This document shows positions 53,201 through 61,788 of a DNA stretch of 64,000 nt, piece by piece. Every line of letters begins with the position of its first letter. Positions within the stretch are counted from its first letter, which is position 1. The stretch is from positions 248,001 to 312,000 of the forward strand of contig NZ_JBHLXC010000012.1 in the NCBI RefSeq assembly GCF_042432495.1, read 5' to 3'. The notes beneath the pieces are model-generated. The model ran no database searches, was not told the DNA's origin, and saw only the letters and a program-made list of their open reading frames with translations. The position numbers and the translations under genes are program-made. The DNA is from Pseudochelatococcus lubricantis. GTDB lineage: Bacteria; Pseudomonadota; Alphaproteobacteria; Rhizobiales; Beijerinckiaceae.

Positions 53201-54361
53201 ATGCCAGTCATAAAGTCCGTCGAGACCATGATCGTCCAGTTGCCCACCCGCCGCGAGCACAAGTGGACCGGGCTGACGGAGGTCATCGGGCGCTATGTGA
53301 TCGTCAGGATCACGGACAGCGACGGGCGCGTCGGCTGGGGCGAGGCGCCGGCGCTCAAGGACTGGGGCGGCGAGTTCGGCCGCTATTTCGGCGAATCCGC
53401 ACTGATCACGCGCGCCGTCATCGATACCTATCTTGCCCCGGCTATCACGGGCGTCGAGGTCGGCGACATCGTCGAGCTGCACCGGCGCATGGACGCCATC
53501 ATCCGCGGCTACCCCTATTCCAAGGCGGCGGTCGAGTTTGCGGCCTATGACCTTGCCGGCCGCTGGCTCGACGTTCCCGTCCATGTTCTCCTCGGCGGCC
53601 GGGCCCGCACCCGCGTGCCCGTCACCCATTCCATCGGCCTGATATCGGTCGAGGAAGCGGTGGCCGAGGCGGCGCAGCTCGCGCGGGAAGGCATCCGCAC
53701 CATCAAGATCAAGATCGGCGTCGACCCCGAGCGCGATGTGCGTATCGTGCACGCGGTCCGCGAAGCGGCGGGCGAGCAGATGGAAATCTGCGTCGACGCC
53801 AACGAGGGCTACGCCACGCCGGGCGAGGCACTGCAGGTCATCCGCCGCATCGAGTCCTGCCGCATCAAGTATGTCGAGCAGCCGACGATGGGCATCGAGC
53901 GCATCTCCGAAGTCGCGCGCAAGATCGATATTCCGGTCATGGCAGATGAATCGGCCTGGAACGCTCACGACGTGCTCCAGATCATCCGCGAAGGCACGGT
54001 GCAGATCGTCTCCATCTACACCACGAAATCAGGTGGGCTCTACAAGGCGCAGGAGGTTGCCGCCGTCTGCCGGGCGGCGGGCATCGTCTGCAACGTGAAC
54101 GGCTCCATCGAGACCGGCATCGGCAATCTCGCCAACGTGCAGCTCGCCCTCGCCTCGCCTGCTGTCACCCTGTCGTGCGTCATACCCGTCTCCGTTCCGG
54201 CTGAGGCGCAGACCGGCCAGATCGGCGGCATCTACTACAAGGACGACCTGCTTGCCGGGACGATGCGCCTGGTCGACGGCGCCATCGAGGCACCGACCGG
54301 ACCGGGCATGGGCATCGATGTCGACGAGCGCAAGATCGAGCAATACCGCGTGCCCGACTGA
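53201..54361 (+). CDS. Mandelate racemase/muconate lactonizing enzyme family (enolase superfamily)
   Basis: 386 residues starting at MPVIKSVETM. Catalytic K169-x-K171 (IKIKIG), metal ligands Asp199 (CVDANEGY), Glu226 (YVEQPTMG) and Asp249 (MADES), and Lys276 on the opposite face, a muconate-lactonizing/dipeptide-epimerase arrangement. Removes the proton next to a carboxylate, then racemises, cycloisomerises or dehydrates. The open frame upstream of 53201 lies after the promoter and has no resemblance. First gene of the plus-strand catabolic set. Confidence 0.88.
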   Translation: MPVIKSVETMIVQLPTRREHKWTGLTEVIGRYVIVRITDSDGRVGWGEAPALKDWGGEFGRYFGESALITRAVIDTYLAPAITGVEVGDIVELHRRMDAIIRGYPYSKAAVEFAAYDLAGRWLDVPVHVLLGGRARTRVPVTHSIGLISVEEAVAEAAQLAREGIRTIKIKIGVDPERDVRIVHAVREAAGEQMEICVDANEGYATPGEALQVIRRIESCRIKYVEQPTMGIERISEVARKIDIPVMADESAWNAHDVLQIIREGTVQIVSIYTTKSGGLYKAQEVAAVCRAAGIVCNVNGSIETGIGNLANVQLALASPAVTLSCVIPVSVPAEAQTGQIGGIYYKDDLLAGTMRLVDGAIEAPTGPGMGIDVDERKIEQYRVPD

Positions 54362-54572
54362 CGGCGGCGCCGTGGCGCATCAACGGGGGTCGGCGACGCG
54401 GCAAGGCCGGAACGCCGGCCAGCCGACCTCGCGAGGTTTGTCAGGGGCTCCAGAGCGCATGCCGATCGAACGGAAGCATTCGATCGAGAAAAACTCATTA
54501 TAAATCAAATAATTATATCGCGTCGGCGTTTCCGTGAAACGATGACACGATCTGGATGCAGAGGGAACGATA

Positions 54573-55766
54573 ATGCGACCGGAAATCATCGAGAAGCAGA
54601 AGAAGGCCATGGCTGAGCACGGGCTTGACGCCATCGTCTCCGTATCGCCGGAAAATTTTGCCTATGTCACGGGTTTCGTGGTGCCTTCCCAGCCGCTGAT
54701 CCGCCATCGCCACGCCTTCGCGGTGGTGACGGCCGATGGCGGCGTCTCGCTCGTCGGCGTCGACATGGAGGCCGGCACCATCCGCCGCCGCGCTCCGGAC
54801 ACCCCGTTGCGGGTATGGGCGGAGTTTTCCGACGATGCGATGACCGTTCTCGCGGAGGAGCTGCGCGCACGCGGACTGGCGAGGGCTCACATCGGGCTGG
54901 AGATGGATTATCTGCCGGCCGGCGACTTCGCCCGCCTGAGGGCGGCGCTGCCCGACGCCGCGTTCACACGCGCCGAAAACGTCCTCGCGCGGCTGCGCCA
55001 GATCAAGACGGCGGAGGAGATCGCCCTGCTGCGCCGCCTGTCGCGCATCGCCGACCAGGCGATCACCGACGCCCTCGCCGCCGTCGACGCGGGCGACACG
55101 GAGATGGACATCGCGGGCCACCTCACGCGCAACGTCTATGCGCTCGGCGCCGAACATTTCAAGCTGATGATCGTGGCCACCGGCGAGCGCAGCATGCTGC
55201 CGAATGTCGGACCGAGCGAACGGGTGCTGCGGCATGGCGACGTTTGCCGCGTCGAAATCTTCTCGGTCATCGGCGGCTATCAGGCCGGCGTCTGCCGCAC
55301 TGCCTTCGTCGGCGAGGCCCCGCCCCATGCCGGGCGGATCTGGAGCCACCTCGTCGAATGCAAGTACGAGATCATGAACATGGTGAAGCCCGGTGCGAGC
55401 TGCCGTGCCATCTACGACGCCTTCTGCGCGAAACTGGCGCAGCTCGATCTGCCGCCCATTTCCTTCGTCGGCCACGGCATCGGCCTGCATCTGCACGAAG
55501 ATCCCTATCTCGGCAAGACGCCGATCCTGGGCGCGCCGGGGAGCGACGCCGTCATCGAGGAAAACATGGTGCTGGGCTTCGAGCCCCTCTGCTATGATAC
55601 CGGCCACGGCTTCGGCATGCAGAACAAGGACATGCTGCTCGTCACCGCCACCGGTTCCGAGCTTCTGTCCGATTATGCCGACACCGATGCCCTGATCCGC
55701 ACCGGAACCGCGCGGGCAGGCAACGCCGCGGGCCGGGAGGATGCCGCGCGCGCTGCCGTCGCCTGA
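54573..55766 (+). CDS. M24 peptidase family, creatinase/Xaa-Pro peptidase-like
   Basis: 397 residues with an N-terminal creatinase domain (to about 150) and a pita-bread C-terminal domain. FVGHGIGLHLHEDP and LGFEPLCYDTGHGFG are the catalytic region, but the metal Asp pair of peptidases (usually D-x-G-x and later D) reads VEIFSVIGGY here, lacking the first Asp. This suggests metal-free creatinase-type C-N hydrolysis rather than peptide cleavage. ATG after GAGGGAACGATA. Neighbouring amidohydrolases support a C-N bond role. Confidence 0.8.
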   Translation: MRPEIIEKQKKAMAEHGLDAIVSVSPENFAYVTGFVVPSQPLIRHRHAFAVVTADGGVSLVGVDMEAGTIRRRAPDTPLRVWAEFSDDAMTVLAEELRARGLARAHIGLEMDYLPAGDFARLRAALPDAAFTRAENVLARLRQIKTAEEIALLRRLSRIADQAITDALAAVDAGDTEMDIAGHLTRNVYALGAEHFKLMIVATGERSMLPNVGPSERVLRHGDVCRVEIFSVIGGYQAGVCRTAFVGEAPPHAGRIWSHLVECKYEIMNMVKPGASCRAIYDAFCAKLAQLDLPPISFVGHGIGLHLHEDPYLGKTPILGAPGSDAVIEENMVLGFEPLCYDTGHGFGMQNKDMLLVTATGSELLSDYADTDALIRTGTARAGNAAGREDAARAAVA

Positions 55767-55825
55767 GCGGCGGCAGCACGCTCGCCGCCCCATCCTTTTC
55801 GTCACGTTACAGCGGGAGCCCGTCA

Positions 55826-57265
55826 ATGCGCACCCTGATCCGGAACCTGAATTTCCTGTTTACCGTCGACGAGAGCGACACGGTCCTGCGCAATGCCAGC
55901 ATCGTCATCGATGCCGACCGCATCGCGGATATCGGCCCGGCCGCCGCCATCGCCGACCGGCATGCGCCGGAGAGCTTCGATCAGGTGATCGACGGCAGCA
56001 TGCTCGGCATGTGTCCGGGCTTCGTCGACAGCCATGTGCACCTGTCCGAAACCCTGTCGCGGGCAGCCTTCCCCGACAATCTCAACACCCGCGCCTGGGT
56101 GTTCCACTGGGCGAAGCCCTTCTACGCCCACATCACGGCCGAGGACGAGTACTGGGGCGCGCTGCTCGGCATCACCGAGATGCTGCGCGGCGGCACGACC
56201 TGCTTCCTCGACATGGGCTCGCAATACGACCCCGGCATCGTCGTCCGCGCCATGGAGCCGACCGGCATCCGCGGTATCACCGGCCGCCACGCCGCCGACA
56301 ACCGCCCTGCGGAACTGCCGCGCGGCTGGACGGAAGAAATGGCCGACCATCATTTCTTTCCCGATGCGCAGACCGCGCTTCGGGAACTCGAAGCCTGCGT
56401 CGTCAAGTATAACGGCGCGCTCGACGGACGCGCGCGCTGCTGGGTCAATATCGAGGGCAAGGAGCCCTGCACCCTGGAACTGCATGTCGGTGCCGTGGCG
56501 CTGGCTGAGAAGCTCGGCGTCGGCACGACGTATCACCTCACGACCTCCATCGAGGAGGCCAGGGTGTGCGAGAGCAAATACGGCTGCTGGCCCATCACGC
56601 GCATCGATCGCGTCGGCGGCATCCGTCGCAATCTCGTCATCGCCCATTGCGCGGCGGTGACGGATGAGGAAGTGCAACTGCTGGCCGAGCGCGGCGCGGG
56701 GGTGGCCTTCTGCCCCTGCTCGTCCTTCAAGCTCGGCAAGGGCGCGACGGCCATCGGCAAATATCCGGAAATGGCGCAGGCGGGCGTCAAGGTCGGCCTC
56801 GGCACCGACGGCGTGTCGGCGGCCGGCAACCTGAACCTCATGCGCCAGATGCTGCTCGTCGCAGGCATGTTCAAGGACGCGCGCATCAAGCCGGACGTTT
56901 TCACGGCGAGGCAGGCGCTGCGCGCCGCCACCATCGAGGGTGCGAAGGCGCTGCTGTGGGACGACGAGATCGGCTCGCTGGAAATCGGCAAGAAGGCTGA
57001 CTTCGTGCTGTTCGATCTCGATCACGTCGAATGGACGCCCTTCCACGATCCGCTGCAGGCGCTCGTGTTCTCCGCCTCCACAGCCTCCGTCAGCCAGACA
57101 TGGGTCAACGGCGTGAAGGTCTACGGCGAGGGCAAGGTGCATGGCGTCGACGAGCGCCACGTGCGGCGGAAGGCGCGCGAGCTGGCCGCCGCCGCCGTGG
57201 TGCGCGCCGGCCTCCACAAGGACGACGTGGAAACGGCCACGACGCTCTACGACGAGGGCAACTGA
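55826..57265 (+). CDS. Metal-dependent amidohydrolase, TrzA/AtzB/SAH-deaminase type
   Basis: 479 residues. Metal ligands H70-x-H72 (VDSHVHLSE), then histidines in TTYHLTTS and VIAHCAAV, and Asp in GLGTDGVSAAGNL. C-terminal segment IGSLEIGKKADFVLFD is standard. The family deaminates or dechlorinates purines, triazines and pyrimidines. ATG after CAGCGGGAGCCCGTCA, 59 bases after the M24 gene. The Glu usually paired with the first-shell base (HSE or HAE) is present only as HLSE. Confidence 0.86.
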   Translation: MRTLIRNLNFLFTVDESDTVLRNASIVIDADRIADIGPAAAIADRHAPESFDQVIDGSMLGMCPGFVDSHVHLSETLSRAAFPDNLNTRAWVFHWAKPFYAHITAEDEYWGALLGITEMLRGGTTCFLDMGSQYDPGIVVRAMEPTGIRGITGRHAADNRPAELPRGWTEEMADHHFFPDAQTALRELEACVVKYNGALDGRARCWVNIEGKEPCTLELHVGAVALAEKLGVGTTYHLTTSIEEARVCESKYGCWPITRIDRVGGIRRNLVIAHCAAVTDEEVQLLAERGAGVAFCPCSSFKLGKGATAIGKYPEMAQAGVKVGLGTDGVSAAGNLNLMRQMLLVAGMFKDARIKPDVFTARQALRAATIEGAKALLWDDEIGSLEIGKKADFVLFDLDHVEWTPFHDPLQALVFSASTASVSQTWVNGVKVYGEGKVHGVDERHVRRKARELAAAAVVRAGLHKDDVETATTLYDEGN

Positions 57266-57327
57266 AAGGCGGCGGGCGCCGGCGCCCGCCATCCCGGGGG
57301 AAGTCATGCCCGGCCCGTGTACCGCGC

Positions 57328-57363
57328 TTGACATTCCCTTATGTGATCATAAACTGTGATCAA
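57328..57363 (+). promoter_or_regulatory. Promoter with two GTGATC operators
   Basis: TTGACA (57328-57333) is a consensus -35; TAAACT at 57350 is a weak -10 at 16-base spacing. TTATGTGATCATAA covers 57339-57352 and CTGTGATCAA 57354-57363; the two GTGATC cores are 13 bases apart and overlap the -10 region. It lies 106 bases before the dehydrogenase ATG, so the right-hand genes form their own unit. Confidence 0.62.
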
Positions 57364-57468
57364 ATAAGACCGCCAACAGCACGGATGACAAGAATTCGGC
57401 TGCACGAACAGCCGAGGGGAACAGGGCCGGCGCGTGGTCGCCGGCGATATCGGACGTTGGAGGAGTGG

Positions 57469-58557
57469 ATGAAGATTGCGGTATTGGGCGCGGGTGCAGG
57501 CGGCGCGGCGGCAGCGAGCGAGCTGTTTCTCGCCGGGCACGACGTCCATCTCTGGGCGCGCTCGCCGGAAACGCTTGCCCCCCATCAGGCGGCGGGCGGC
57601 GTGGAATATGAGGGCGTGCTTGGCACGGGCCTCGCAAAAATGGCCCGCATCACGAGCGACGTCGCGGCGGCGATCGAGGATGTCGATGCGGCGGTGATTG
57701 CACTGCCGACCTTTTCGCATGCGCCGATGGCGGCGACGCTGGCGCGGGCCGGGTGGTCCGCCGGCAAGCCCGTCATCCTCAACCCCGGCCATACCGGCGG
57801 TGCGCTGGAATTCTCGCATGCTTTCCGGAGCGCGGGAGCCGCACCGCCGCCGGTGGTCGCCTTTTCGACGCTGACCTATGTCGCGCGCAAATACCGCCCC
57901 GACGGCGTCACCGTCAGCGGACGCGCCCGGCAGGTTCGCGCAGCGGCGCTGGGCGGCGGGGTGGAGGAGCTTGATCTGGCGGCACGTCTGTTTCCGGGCG
58001 CGGCGCCGGTGCGCGACGTGCTGGCGGCGGATCTCAGCAGCACCAATCTTGTGCTGCACCCGCCCGGCGCCGTGCTGGGCGCGGCCTGGGTCGAGGCGAC
58101 CGGCGGCGACTTCACGTTCTACGTCGAAGGCATGACGGACGGTGTCGCGCGCACCATGCGCCGGCTGGACGGGGAGCGGCTTGCGGTGGCGCAGGCCTTT
58201 GGCCACGCGCTTCCCGACCTCATCGGCGAGATGCAGCTTGTCGGCACGGTCGAGGCGGATTTTGACGATCCGGGCAACTACCGGGCGGCGATCGCCGGCG
58301 GCGAGGCGAACCGCCGCATCATGGCCCCCGACTCTTTCAAACACCGTTATTACCGCGAGGATTTCGGCCACGGCCTGCTGCCATTCATCGAACTGGCACG
58401 CATCGCCGGTGTCGACGTGCCGGTCGCCGAGGCGCTCTACACGCTGGCGGAGACTGCCGTCGGCGTCGATTACCGGCAGGGCGGGCGCACGGCGCAGGCG
58501 ATGGGCATCGCCGGCCTGTCGAAGGATCAGCTTCTGGAAAAAGTGAGGGCGTCATGA
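57469..58557 (+). CDS. NAD(P)-dependent octopine/nopaline dehydrogenase family protein
   Basis: 362 residues. N-terminal Rossmann motif AVLGAGAGGAAAASELFLAGHDVHLW, then TLTYVARKYRPDG, and a C-terminal helical domain with NLVLHPPGAVLGAAWVEATGGDFTFYVEGMTDGVARTM, the octopine-dehydrogenase catalytic region with His. In family members it reductively joins an amino acid to a 2-oxoacid, or the reverse. ATG with GGAGGAGTGG upstream. Its stop overlaps the DpaA-like start. Confidence 0.84.
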   Translation: MKIAVLGAGAGGAAAASELFLAGHDVHLWARSPETLAPHQAAGGVEYEGVLGTGLAKMARITSDVAAAIEDVDAAVIALPTFSHAPMAATLARAGWSAGKPVILNPGHTGGALEFSHAFRSAGAAPPPVVAFSTLTYVARKYRPDGVTVSGRARQVRAAALGGGVEELDLAARLFPGAAPVRDVLAADLSSTNLVLHPPGAVLGAAWVEATGGDFTFYVEGMTDGVARTMRRLDGERLAVAQAFGHALPDLIGEMQLVGTVEADFDDPGNYRAAIAGGEANRRIMAPDSFKHRYYREDFGHGLLPFIELARIAGVDVPVAEALYTLAETAVGVDYRQGGRTAQAMGIAGLSKDQLLEKVRAS

Positions 58558-59468
58558 CCCGGCAAGACAGCTGGCAAGATAGCTGGAACGACATCACCAT
58601 CGCCGTCGTCGCCGGCGACGCGCGCGAGCAGGAAATCGCCCGCTGCGCCCGCGACGCGGGCGCCAGCGTGCGCGCCTTCGGCTTTCCCTGGCCCGAAGGC
58701 GGCATCAAGGGCGTGACGCTCGCGGACAGCCTTGAGCAGGCGTTGAATGGCGCCGACATCGCCCTCTTTCCCATTCCCGGCATCGCGCCGGACGGGGCAC
58801 TGTTTGCACCTGCGGCGGGCGGGCGGATCATCCCGACCCGAGAGGCGCTCGCCGGCATGAAGCAGCCCGGCCATATCATCCTCGGCTGGGCGGACGCCAA
58901 TCTGAAGGCCCATTGCGAAGCGCTCGGGATCACGCTGCACGAGTACGAGTGGGACGTCGACCTGATGCTGCTGCGCGGTCCGGCCATCGTCGAGGGTGTT
59001 CTCAAGGTGCTCATTGAGAACACCGACATCACCATTCACAGGGCCGATATCCTGCTCGTCGGACAGGGCACGATCGGCTCGCTGCTCACTCACACACTGG
59101 TTTCCCTCGGCGCGCGGGTGCATGTGGCGGCGCGCAATCCCGTCCAGCGCGCAGCCGCCTATGCGGCGGGGGCGGAGTCGTGGAGCCTGGAGGATTTGCC
59201 GTCGCTGCTGCCGCGCATGGACATGGTCATCGGCAGCGTGCCCAAACAGATCATCGGACGTGATCTGCTGGCGACGCTGCGGCCGTCGACGCTGCTCGTC
59301 GACATCGCCGCCCCGCCAGGCACCATCGACCGGGAGGCGGCGGCAGCGCTCGGCCTCAAGGCGGTATGGGCGCGCGGCATGGGCGCGCGGGCGCCGGTCA
59401 CGGTCGGCCGCAGCCAGTGGAGCGGCATCAGGAGACGCATCGCGGAACTGCGGGAGAAGCGGGCATGA
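58554..59468 (+). CDS. Dipicolinate synthase subunit A-like protein (DpaA/SpoVFA family)
   Basis: 304 residues. The N-terminal domain (GWADANLKAHCEALGITLHEYE) and Rossmann domain starting DILLVGQGTIGSLL (165-178) fit DpaA, including IVEGVLKVLIENTDITIH, SVPKQIIGRDLLATLRPSTLLVDIAAPPGTID and TVGRSQW. In sporulating Firmicutes DpaA with DpaB makes dipicolinate from dihydrodipicolinate. Here there is no DpaB gene next to it and no sporulation context. Overlaps its neighbours by ATGA on both sides. May act on a related cyclic imino or amino diacid. Confidence 0.8.
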   Translation: MTRQDSWQDSWNDITIAVVAGDAREQEIARCARDAGASVRAFGFPWPEGGIKGVTLADSLEQALNGADIALFPIPGIAPDGALFAPAAGGRIIPTREALAGMKQPGHIILGWADANLKAHCEALGITLHEYEWDVDLMLLRGPAIVEGVLKVLIENTDITIHRADILLVGQGTIGSLLTHTLVSLGARVHVAARNPVQRAAAYAAGAESWSLEDLPSLLPRMDMVIGSVPKQIIGRDLLATLRPSTLLVDIAAPPGTIDREAAAALGLKAVWARGMGARAPVTVGRSQWSGIRRRIAELREKRA

Positions 59469-60811
59469 AAGTCGATCTGGTTATCAGGAATGCGCGCGTG
59501 GTGCGCCACGACGGCGAATTTCATGGCGGGGTCGCCGTGCATGACGGAAAGATCGCGCTCACCGGCAGGGACGACCTTCTGCCCGACGCGCATCGCATCA
59601 TCGACGCAAAGGGGCTGGTGCTGATGCCGGGCCTCATCGATCCCCATTGCCATCTGGGGGTCAAGTTCCCGTTCGATGAGGACATGCGCACCGAAACAGC
59701 CGCCGCCGCATCGGGCGGGGTGACGACGGCGCTGCTCTATATCCGCAACCTGAAGGAATCCTACCTGCCGTTCTACGCGGAGCGCAGGGCGATCGGCGAG
59801 GCCAATGCAGCCATCGATTTCGGCTTCCACTTCGGCATCCAGCGCGAGGAGCACATCGCGGAGATACCGGAGCTTGTCGCGAAAACCGGCGTCCGCTCGT
59901 TCAAGTGCTATTTCGGTTACGAGCCCGACAACCCCATCGGCATCGTCCCCGCCACCGATGGCTGGGTCTACGCGGCGATGCGCATCCTGGCGAAAATCCC
60001 CGGCGGGGTCATCAACGTCCATTGCGAGAACACCCAGATCGCCGCCTGGGTGAAGAAGGAGATGATCGCCACCGGCCGGCAGGATCTCGGCGCCTATACC
60101 GAATCCCGCCCTGCGCTGTGCGAGGTCGAGACCATCCGTCGCATGATCTTTCTGGCGGAGAAGACGGGCTGCTCCCTGCATCTCGTCCACACCTCCGTGG
60201 GCATGGGCCCCGTGCTGGCGGCGGAAGCACAGGCGCGCGGCATCGAGGTCACGGTCGAGACCTGCCCGCACTACCTGACGCGCACCTGCTATGACGAGGA
60301 TCTCGACATGCGGGCCAAGATCTCGCCGCCGCTGCGCGACCGCTCCGAGCTGGAAGGCCTGTGGGCGGGCATCCTCAACGGTTCCGTCTACAGCCTGGGC
60401 ACCGACCACGTTCCCTTCCTGCCGAAGAAGCTGGAAGACATCTGGACCGAGTTCCCGGGCGTGGTCAGCTTTCCCTGGGAATTGCCGCTGATGCTGCATT
60501 TCGGCGTACATCAGCGCGGGCTGCCGCTGTCGCGCCTCGTGACGCTCAATTCCTACAACCCTGCCCGCCGCTTCGGGCTGTGGCCGCGCAAGGGCGATAT
60601 CGATGCGGGCTTCGACGCCGATCTCGTTCTTGTCGATCCGGACGAGGAGCGCACGGTGCGTCACACCGGCAAGGGCACCTGCATCTACGAGGGCTGGACG
60701 CTCAGGGGCTGGCCGGTGCTCACCGTCGCGCGCGGCGAGGTGGTCTATGAAGACGGCGCCGTCGACGACAGGCACTTCGGCCGCGGCCGCTGCGTGACGG
60801 TGCCGGCGTGA
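59465..60811 (+). CDS. Dihydropyrimidinase/hydantoinase-family amidohydrolase
   Basis: 448 residues. Metal centre: H61-x-H63 (DPHCHLG), the carboxylated Lys147 (SFKCYFGY), histidines in NVHCENTQ and LHLVHTS, and Asp in GTDHVPF. The family hydrolyses cyclic amides such as dihydropyrimidines, hydantoins, allantoin. Substrate unknown; the TPP-binding surroundings differ from standard D-hydantoinases only in loops. Starts by ATGA overlap with the DpaA-like gene; ends overlapping the next GTG. Confidence 0.87.
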   Translation: MKVDLVIRNARVVRHDGEFHGGVAVHDGKIALTGRDDLLPDAHRIIDAKGLVLMPGLIDPHCHLGVKFPFDEDMRTETAAAASGGVTTALLYIRNLKESYLPFYAERRAIGEANAAIDFGFHFGIQREEHIAEIPELVAKTGVRSFKCYFGYEPDNPIGIVPATDGWVYAAMRILAKIPGGVINVHCENTQIAAWVKKEMIATGRQDLGAYTESRPALCEVETIRRMIFLAEKTGCSLHLVHTSVGMGPVLAAEAQARGIEVTVETCPHYLTRTCYDEDLDMRAKISPPLRDRSELEGLWAGILNGSVYSLGTDHVPFLPKKLEDIWTEFPGVVSFPWELPLMLHFGVHQRGLPLSRLVTLNSYNPARRFGLWPRKGDIDAGFDADLVLVDPDEERTVRHTGKGTCIYEGWTLRGWPVLTVARGEVVYEDGAVDDRHFGRGRCVTVPA

Positions 60812-61494
60812 GCGCCATGCCGGAAGCGGCCGCCCGGCCCGATCTCGCAGGCCGCCTGCCGCTGCTGCCCGAACGCCGCAGCGCCGGCGCGCACGTCGCC
60901 GATCTCGCCGCACGCGGAACAAAGATCCGGCAGGAGCGGCTCTCCGGCATCCACAATCCGTGGGGGCTCGCGGGTGCCATCACCGATCCGTGGGCCTTTC
61001 TCGACCTGTGCGAAAGCGCGCCCGTCGTGGCGGCGGCCCAGTCGCTACTCGGGCCGGACATCCTGCTGTGGGACAGCGAGCTGTATCTCGACGGCGCGCA
61101 CTATTGCAGTTTCCTGCGGGAAGACCGCGAGGGACGTTACTGGCCGGCCACGCCGCTTGCCGGCGCCGTGATACTGGTCGCTTTCGAGGACCGGGAAACC
61201 GCCATCGAGGCGATTGATGTCGCGGCCATCGGCCGGGGTACCGTTCCGCAACTGGCAGCGCGCGGCGCTGGTCGGCCGCTCTATGTCATCCGCGTCATGC
61301 CCGCAACGAGCCATTACGACCGCGATCCGCGCAGCCCCGCCAACCGGTGCTGCATGGAGGAACAGGTGCTGATCAACTACACGAACCGCCCGCTATGGCT
61401 GCTGGCCGGTGAAAACCGGGGCGGCAGCGATCTCGTGCGCGGCTTCTCGATGACCGTCCCGGTGTGGATCGAGGCCGTCGCGCCAGCCGCCTAA
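60808..61494 (+). CDS. Phytanoyl-CoA dioxygenase-like protein
   Basis: 228 residues from a GTG overlapping the previous stop. NPWGLAGAITDPWAFLDLCES, then LLGPDILLWDSELYLD, match the beginning and the core strand of PhyH-type Fe/2-oxoglutarate enzymes. The usual His-x-Asp iron ligands are not clear: GAHYCSF occupies that place, and only one further His (TSHYD) is present. It may be an inactive or divergent member. Function in this cluster unknown. Confidence 0.6.
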   Translation: MSAMPEAAARPDLAGRLPLLPERRSAGAHVADLAARGTKIRQERLSGIHNPWGLAGAITDPWAFLDLCESAPVVAAAQSLLGPDILLWDSELYLDGAHYCSFLREDREGRYWPATPLAGAVILVAFEDRETAIEAIDVAAIGRGTVPQLAARGAGRPLYVIRVMPATSHYDRDPRSPANRCCMEEQVLINYTNRPLWLLAGENRGGSDLVRGFSMTVPVWIEAVAPAA

Positions 61495-61551
61495 CGCCGG
61501 GTTTCGATGAAAGGGCCGCAGAACCGGCCGAGCGATAAGGGGAATTAACCG

Positions 61552-61788
61552 ATGCCATTCGTCATTGTCGAAATGTGGGAAGGCCGCACCGTCGAGCAGA
61601 AACGCAATCTGGTGCGTGCCATCACCGATGCCATGGTCAATGAGGCCGCCTGCAAGCCGGACCACCTGCATGTGGTCATCCACGAAACACCGAAGGCAAG
61701 CTGGGGCCGGGCCGGCGTTCTCGGCATCGACATGCAGGAAAACAAGCAGGCGCAGGCAGCCGCGGACGCAGAGGAGAAGGGGCAATGA
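61552..61788 (+). CDS. 4-oxalocrotonate tautomerase family protein
   Basis: 78 residues. The proline after Met (MPFVIVEMWEGRT), conserved catalytic base in 4-OT, is present, followed by QKRNLVRAITDAM. The family is usually about 62 residues; the extra C-terminus is charged (QENKQAQAAADAEEKGQ). Interconverts enol and keto forms of 2-hydroxymuconate-like compounds or related enamines. Stop overlaps the isochorismatase-fusion start. Confidence 0.85.
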   Translation: MPFVIVEMWEGRTVEQKRNLVRAITDAMVNEAACKPDHLHVVIHETPKASWGRAGVLGIDMQENKQAQAAADAEEKGQ

